NCBI RefSeq assembly: GCF_014651495.1
Contig: NZ_BMWZ01000001.1
Location: forward strand, 436,575 to 500,574
Direction: 5' to 3'
Source: Algibacter mikhailovii
GTDB taxonomy: Bacteria > Bacteroidota > Bacteroidia > Flavobacteriales > Flavobacteriaceae
Length of the DNA: 64,000 bases
The notes below the pieces were generated by a model that saw nothing but the letters and a program-made list of their open reading frames with translations, had not been told where the DNA came from and did not search any database. Position numbers and translations under genes: made by a program. This document shows positions 60,489 through 64,000 of the stretch, one piece after another. Positions within the stretch are counted from its first letter, which is position 1. Every line of letters starts with the position of its first letter.

Positions 60489-61823
60489 ATGAATTATTTT
60501 GATTTGAAGAAACAGGTGCTGAATTACTCAAAAAGCACTGTGCTAAAAAATATTCTTTTAGTAGGAGGCTTAACTATAGTTGTTAAGTTGCTAAGTTTCT
60601 ACAAAGAAACGGTTGTGTCTTCATCTTTTGGATTATCTGAATTATTAGATACTTATTTTATTGCAATGCTTATTCCAGGTTTTATTAATAATGTATTTAT
60701 TGGTGCTTTTGGAAGTGTTTTTATCCCAAACTATATTCAGGCATCCAAGACTGAGACCGATTTAAAAGCTTTTCAATCAACTGGTTTTATAATTACATTA
60801 TCTGTATCCAGTATTTTTACCTTAATAGCCGTATTATTTACTGATTTTTTTCTTGAAAATTTTTTCAGTGGTCATTCAGCTTCCTACTATGAATTAATTA
60901 AGTTACAATTTTATTATGTAGTTCCATGTATCTTTATTTGGGGATTGGGTTCATTATTAAGAGGGTTATTATACGTTAATAATGAATTTAGTAAACCAAC
61001 ACTAATTGGTGTTATCACTCCTATAACATTTATTGTTTGTATTTATTTTTTTAAAGATCAATTAGGACAAAAAGTACTAGCAGTCAGTTCACTAATTGGC
61101 GCTTTTATCAATTTTCTATTTTTACTGTATATAGCGTACAAAAAAAATATAATTAAATTATCTAAACCTGATTTTAATAATCCAAATATAAAAACAATGT
61201 TAAAACAAGTCCCAGCAAAAGTTTCTTCTGGGTTTTTAACAGGTCTTATACCCGCAACAGATCAATATTTCGCAGCGAAATTAGCTATTGGTTCCATAGC
61301 TGCTTTAAATTATGGGCTTAAAGTCCCTCTTTTTCTTACTTCTATACTAATAGTATCGCTTGGTAAAGTTTTACTCCCACATTTTTCAAAGATCGTTATT
61401 GAAGATAAAAAATCGGCCTTTAAAAAGCTTTTTTCGGCTTTAAAATACCTGTTTCTAATCACATCATCTGCAGCCGTTCTCCTCATTATTGTAACTCCGT
61501 GGATAATTGAACTGCTATTTGAACACGGGGAATTTACAGCAGAAAACACAAAAACAGTTTCTCAAATACAAATTATATTTTTAATTTACACTCCCTTTGC
61601 TGTATGTGGTATGGTTATAGTAAAATTCTTAACCAGTTTGAATGAAAATAATTTTATGGCATTGGTATCGTTAATTGGTGTTTCCCTTAATGTCGTTTTT
61701 GATTTAATTTTTATGAAATATTATGGCCTTTACGGCATTGCTCTTGCTACTACTGGGGTTATGATAATAAGAACATCAATATTATATAAATACACTTTAA
61801 ATCTTAAACACAAAATAAATTAG
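60489..61823 (+). CDS. MurJ/MviN-type flippase, probable Wzx of the locus
   Basis: The 444-residue protein belongs to the MOP/MviN fold. It has about 12 predicted helices and motifs such as VVSSSFGLSELLDTYFIAMLIPGF (TM1 and the following loop), FGSVFIPNYIQA and LFEHGEFTAENTK, the conserved loop of MurJ-like proteins. True MurJ has 14 helices and about 510 residues, so this shorter version in a polysaccharide cluster is better read as a lipid-linked oligosaccharide flippase (Wzx role). The ATG at 60489 follows the glycosyltransferase stop by 13 bases. Confidence 0.85.
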   Translation: MNYFDLKKQVLNYSKSTVLKNILLVGGLTIVVKLLSFYKETVVSSSFGLSELLDTYFIAMLIPGFINNVFIGAFGSVFIPNYIQASKTETDLKAFQSTGFIITLSVSSIFTLIAVLFTDFFLENFFSGHSASYYELIKLQFYYVVPCIFIWGLGSLLRGLLYVNNEFSKPTLIGVITPITFIVCIYFFKDQLGQKVLAVSSLIGAFINFLFLLYIAYKKNIIKLSKPDFNNPNIKTMLKQVPAKVSSGFLTGLIPATDQYFAAKLAIGSIAALNYGLKVPLFLTSILIVSLGKVLLPHFSKIVIEDKKSAFKKLFSALKYLFLITSSAAVLLIIVTPWIIELLFEHGEFTAENTKTVSQIQIIFLIYTPFAVCGMVIVKFLTSLNENNFMALVSLIGVSLNVVFDLIFMKYYGLYGIALATTGVMIIRTSILYKYTLNLKHKIN

Positions 61824-61824
61824 T

Positions 61825-62973
61825 TTGAAAAAAATATTAAGAATACTCATACTTATCTTTGTTTTGTGGAATTTCGATACGTTTTCACTTTTTTTTATAA
61901 GCCCGGTTATAGGAGGTATTGTTAGTTATTTAACAATTTTTTTATTACTAGTTTATTTCATATTATTTGTTGAAGATTATGGCAAGCCACTTTTCCCTTT
62001 CTTACTCCTTGGAATTTCATATTACACTATAGGTGGACTTAATTTTACACAAGTTAGTATTGACGATTTTCTTAAAAATTATATTAAGTATATACTGGTT
62101 GTATTATGCTTTACAGAATTGGTCAAAGACACTAAAATAGAAGAAATATATATTCTCTTTCTTTTCGGGGCAGGTAGTATTCTTATTCATGCTGTTTTTT
62201 TTTCAAATACTTTTATAATGGGCACAGAGAACTATGGCAGGTACAGTGGTTTCTATTTAAACCCGAATGCAGCAGGTTCTATTTGTCTTTATGGCTTTAG
62301 TCTAAGCTATATTATAAAAAACACTAAACTCAAACTATTTGGTCAACTTCTTTTTTCTTTAGCGGGACTATTAACCATGTCCAGATACTTTATTTTAATT
62401 TGGGTACTTATCAATATTATTGCGGTAGTTATGAATAGAAAAAATTTAGTTACGCCTGTTTTGGGTTCAATAGCTCTTATTTTTGTTCTGGTTTCAGGTA
62501 CCATATCACTTAATTCATCTAGATTTGGTGCTCTTGAAAGTCTTTTTAATGATGAAAAAGTTAAAACAAAAGTAATAAGTAATGATAGTAGAACCGAGAC
62601 TTGGGCCACCTACACTGACATTATATTGGACAAACCTTTTTTTGGAAATGGGTATCCTAAATTGCATGGTAATCATTTTGGGTTAACAGCTGGAGTTCAT
62701 AATTTTTATTTACTCATACTTGGTGAAGCTGGTATAATTCCTTTTTTCATTATTTTATGGATTGTCTTTTTCCTAATAACCAAGGCTATTAAGCATTATA
62801 AAAATAATTTATCTTTTTTATTTTTAACAATTACTATTACATCAGGTTTACTGGTGGCGCATACTGGTTTTGATAATTTTAAGCTGATATTTATGATGAT
62901 ATTTTTGTATTTAAATTTTCAGAATCTAGAAAACAGACAGATTAATGTAAATAAACCAACCTTATTATCTTAG
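61825..62973 (+). CDS. Wzy-type O-antigen polymerase/ligase
   Basis: The 382-residue polytopic protein has about 11 hydrophobic segments and a large periplasmic loop near residues 240-290 (NDSRTETWATYTDIILDKPFFGNGY..), the hallmark of the Wzy_C/O-antigen ligase superfamily. The start appears to be TTG at 61825, one base after the flippase stop; the first ATG comes only after several helices. It should join repeat units delivered by the flippase. Wzy proteins diverge strongly, so sequence alone gives no linkage information. Confidence 0.85.
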   Translation: MKKILRILILIFVLWNFDTFSLFFISPVIGGIVSYLTIFLLLVYFILFVEDYGKPLFPFLLLGISYYTIGGLNFTQVSIDDFLKNYIKYILVVLCFTELVKDTKIEEIYILFLFGAGSILIHAVFFSNTFIMGTENYGRYSGFYLNPNAAGSICLYGFSLSYIIKNTKLKLFGQLLFSLAGLLTMSRYFILIWVLINIIAVVMNRKNLVTPVLGSIALIFVLVSGTISLNSSRFGALESLFNDEKVKTKVISNDSRTETWATYTDIILDKPFFGNGYPKLHGNHFGLTAGVHNFYLLILGEAGIIPFFIILWIVFFLITKAIKHYKNNLSFLFLTITITSGLLVAHTGFDNFKLIFMMIFLYLNFQNLENRQINVNKPTLLS

Positions 62974-63098
62974 AAGAAAATCATATTTATTTGTTGCTAA
63001 CCTTAACCTTCATATAATTGTCAACGTTTAATAATTTTTTATGACAGGCGAAGAGTTACTTGATCTTGGAAAAACAAACTCATCAAAAATTTAATGAA

Positions 63099-64000
63099 AT
63101 GAAAAATTCACTAAAATATTTATACAAAAAAACAACAGTTGGACATTATATTATATCAAAACTTATTCGCGTAAATACTTTTTATTTACACTATATTAAA
63201 CCTGAAAAAAAATACTTAACAGATATTTTTGAGCGTAGATATGGTAGAAAAATAGATTTAAACAAGCCAAAAACGTTGAATGAGAAGATTATCTGGTTAA
63301 AACTGTATGACAGGACACCTTTGCACACTATTTGTGCTGATAAATATGGTGTAAGGGCTTACATTGAAGAAACGATTGGCGATAATTATTTAGTACCACT
63401 GTTGTACATGACTAAAAATGTGAAGGACATAACTCCTGAGAATTTACCCAACTTCCCATTAATAATAAAAACTAATCACGATAGCTCTGGTGGGGTATTT
63501 GTTTATGATAAGACTAAAATTGATTGGAATGAAACTAGATCTAGTCTTAAAAAACGATTAAAAAAGAATTATTATCCACAAAGTAAAGAATGGCAATACA
63601 AAAATATAGATCCTTGCATTATAGTGGAAAAGCTTCTGATAGATAAAAACGGAAATATTCCTAATGACTATAAAGTTCATTGTTTTAATGGCAAAGTTAA
63701 TATGATTTCAGTAGATGTTGGTCGTGATTCAGATGATCATTATAGAAATTGGTACAATGCAGAATGGCAAAGAGAACCATATGCATGGTCTTCTTCAAAA
63801 GGAGAAGGAAAAAAAACTGACCCTTCAGATGAAGACGTTGATAAACCATTAACTCTTGATGAAATGATAGTTCTTTCTGAAAAATTATCTAAACCTTTCT
63901 GTTATGTAAGGGTTGATTGGTATGATGTAGATGGCAAATTATATTTTGGAGAATTAACGTTCCATCATGATGGGGGCATGAAGCCTATTCTACCTGAAAA
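63099..64000 (+). CDS. TupA-like ATP-grasp protein, C-terminus outside the window
   Basis: At least 300 residues are open to the window edge. They follow the TupA-type ATP-grasp fold: KPKTLNEKIIWLKLYDRTPLHTICADKYGVRAYIEE, NFPLIIKTNHDSSGGVFVYD (ATP-binding Lys and Gly-rich loop), CIIVEKLLIDKNGNIPNDYKVHCFNGKV and VRVDWYDVDGKLYFGELTFHHDGG (metal-binding acidic residues). The namesake acts in teichuronopeptide synthesis, where uronic acid polymers are joined to peptides (from memory). It is the second ATP-grasp enzyme of the locus. The ATG at 63099 was chosen because the frame at 63094 stops at once. Confidence 0.85.
   Translation, partial: MKNSLKYLYKKTTVGHYIISKLIRVNTFYLHYIKPEKKYLTDIFERRYGRKIDLNKPKTLNEKIIWLKLYDRTPLHTICADKYGVRAYIEETIGDNYLVPLLYMTKNVKDITPENLPNFPLIIKTNHDSSGGVFVYDKTKIDWNETRSSLKKRLKKNYYPQSKEWQYKNIDPCIIVEKLLIDKNGNIPNDYKVHCFNGKVNMISVDVGRDSDDHYRNWYNAEWQREPYAWSSSKGEGKKTDPSDEDVDKPLTLDEMIVLSEKLSKPFCYVRVDWYDVDGKLYFGELTFHHDGGMKPILPE

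Noticed and set aside
60489-61823. True MurJ (lipid II flippase)
   Set aside because: About 65 residues shorter than typical MurJ and located between a glycosyltransferase and a Wzy-type gene; a Wzx role is more likely, though not proven.
1-64000. CRISPR arrays, tRNA, rRNA and complete insertion sequences
   Set aside because: No direct-repeat/spacer pattern, cloverleaf with acceptor end, rRNA core sequence or intact transposase was seen on either strand.

Overview
The window looks like a chromosomal segment from a member of the Flavobacteriaceae (Bacteroidota). It is strongly AT-rich, many promoters fit the Bacteroidota consensus (TTG, about 20 bases, TAnnTTTG), one large secreted protein ends in a type IX secretion (T9SS) sorting tail, and several families are typical of the group (DUF4251, head GIN/DUF2807, DUF4258, split PntA, outer-membrane beta-barrel receptor). 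I see no rRNA, tRNA, CRISPR array or intact insertion sequence. Family names come from reading the sequence and from memory; no database was searched.

Region 1 (1-8 kb) holds two small regulated redox/electrophile modules. A minus-strand operon (quinone oxidoreductase, luciferase-like monooxygenase, SDR running off the window) faces a HxlR regulator with a Cys-Cys pair; the shared intergenic carries two matching TACTAT-N7-ATAGT(A/T) operators placed on two divergent promoters. A TetR gene with a perfect 14-bp palindrome is followed by a nitroreductase and a DJ-1/Hsp31-type protein. An EEP-family nuclease and a SYLF-domain lipoprotein lie between them.

Region 2 (8-28 kb) is mostly housekeeping and envelope genes: two DEAD-box helicases, a cold-shock protein, a Crp/Fnr regulator with a fatty acid desaturase, a rhamnosyltransferase-like protein, secreted proteins of weakly known function, a GT9 glycosyltransferase, the three-gene proton-translocating transhydrogenase (pntAA-pntAB-pntB), an ECF sigma / membrane anti-sigma-like / surface-protein cluster, a TonB-type outer-membrane receptor and alanine dehydrogenase.

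Region 3 (28-64 kb) is a large Wzx/Wzy-type exopolysaccharide locus, interrupted by proline dehydrogenase and aroB. It contains a PglC-like initiating sugar phosphate transferase, two CapD/WbpM-type dehydratases, a DegT aminotransferase, Wza- and Wzc-like export proteins, a T9SS-exported beta-helix protein with three malectin repeats, a pectate-lyase-like lipoprotein, two MBOAT-SGNH acylation pairs, two routes to UDP-uronic acids (UDP-Glc dehydrogenase plus UDP-GlcA epimerase; UDP-GlcNAc epimerase plus UDP-HexNAc dehydrogenase), a GT4 glycosyltransferase, a MurJ/Wzx-type flippase, a Wzy-type polymerase and two ATP-grasp enzymes. Together these suggest an acidic, O-acylated polymer rich in uronic acids, possibly carrying amide-linked substituents, with secreted proteins able to bind or cut it. 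This locus is the best candidate for an undescribed system.
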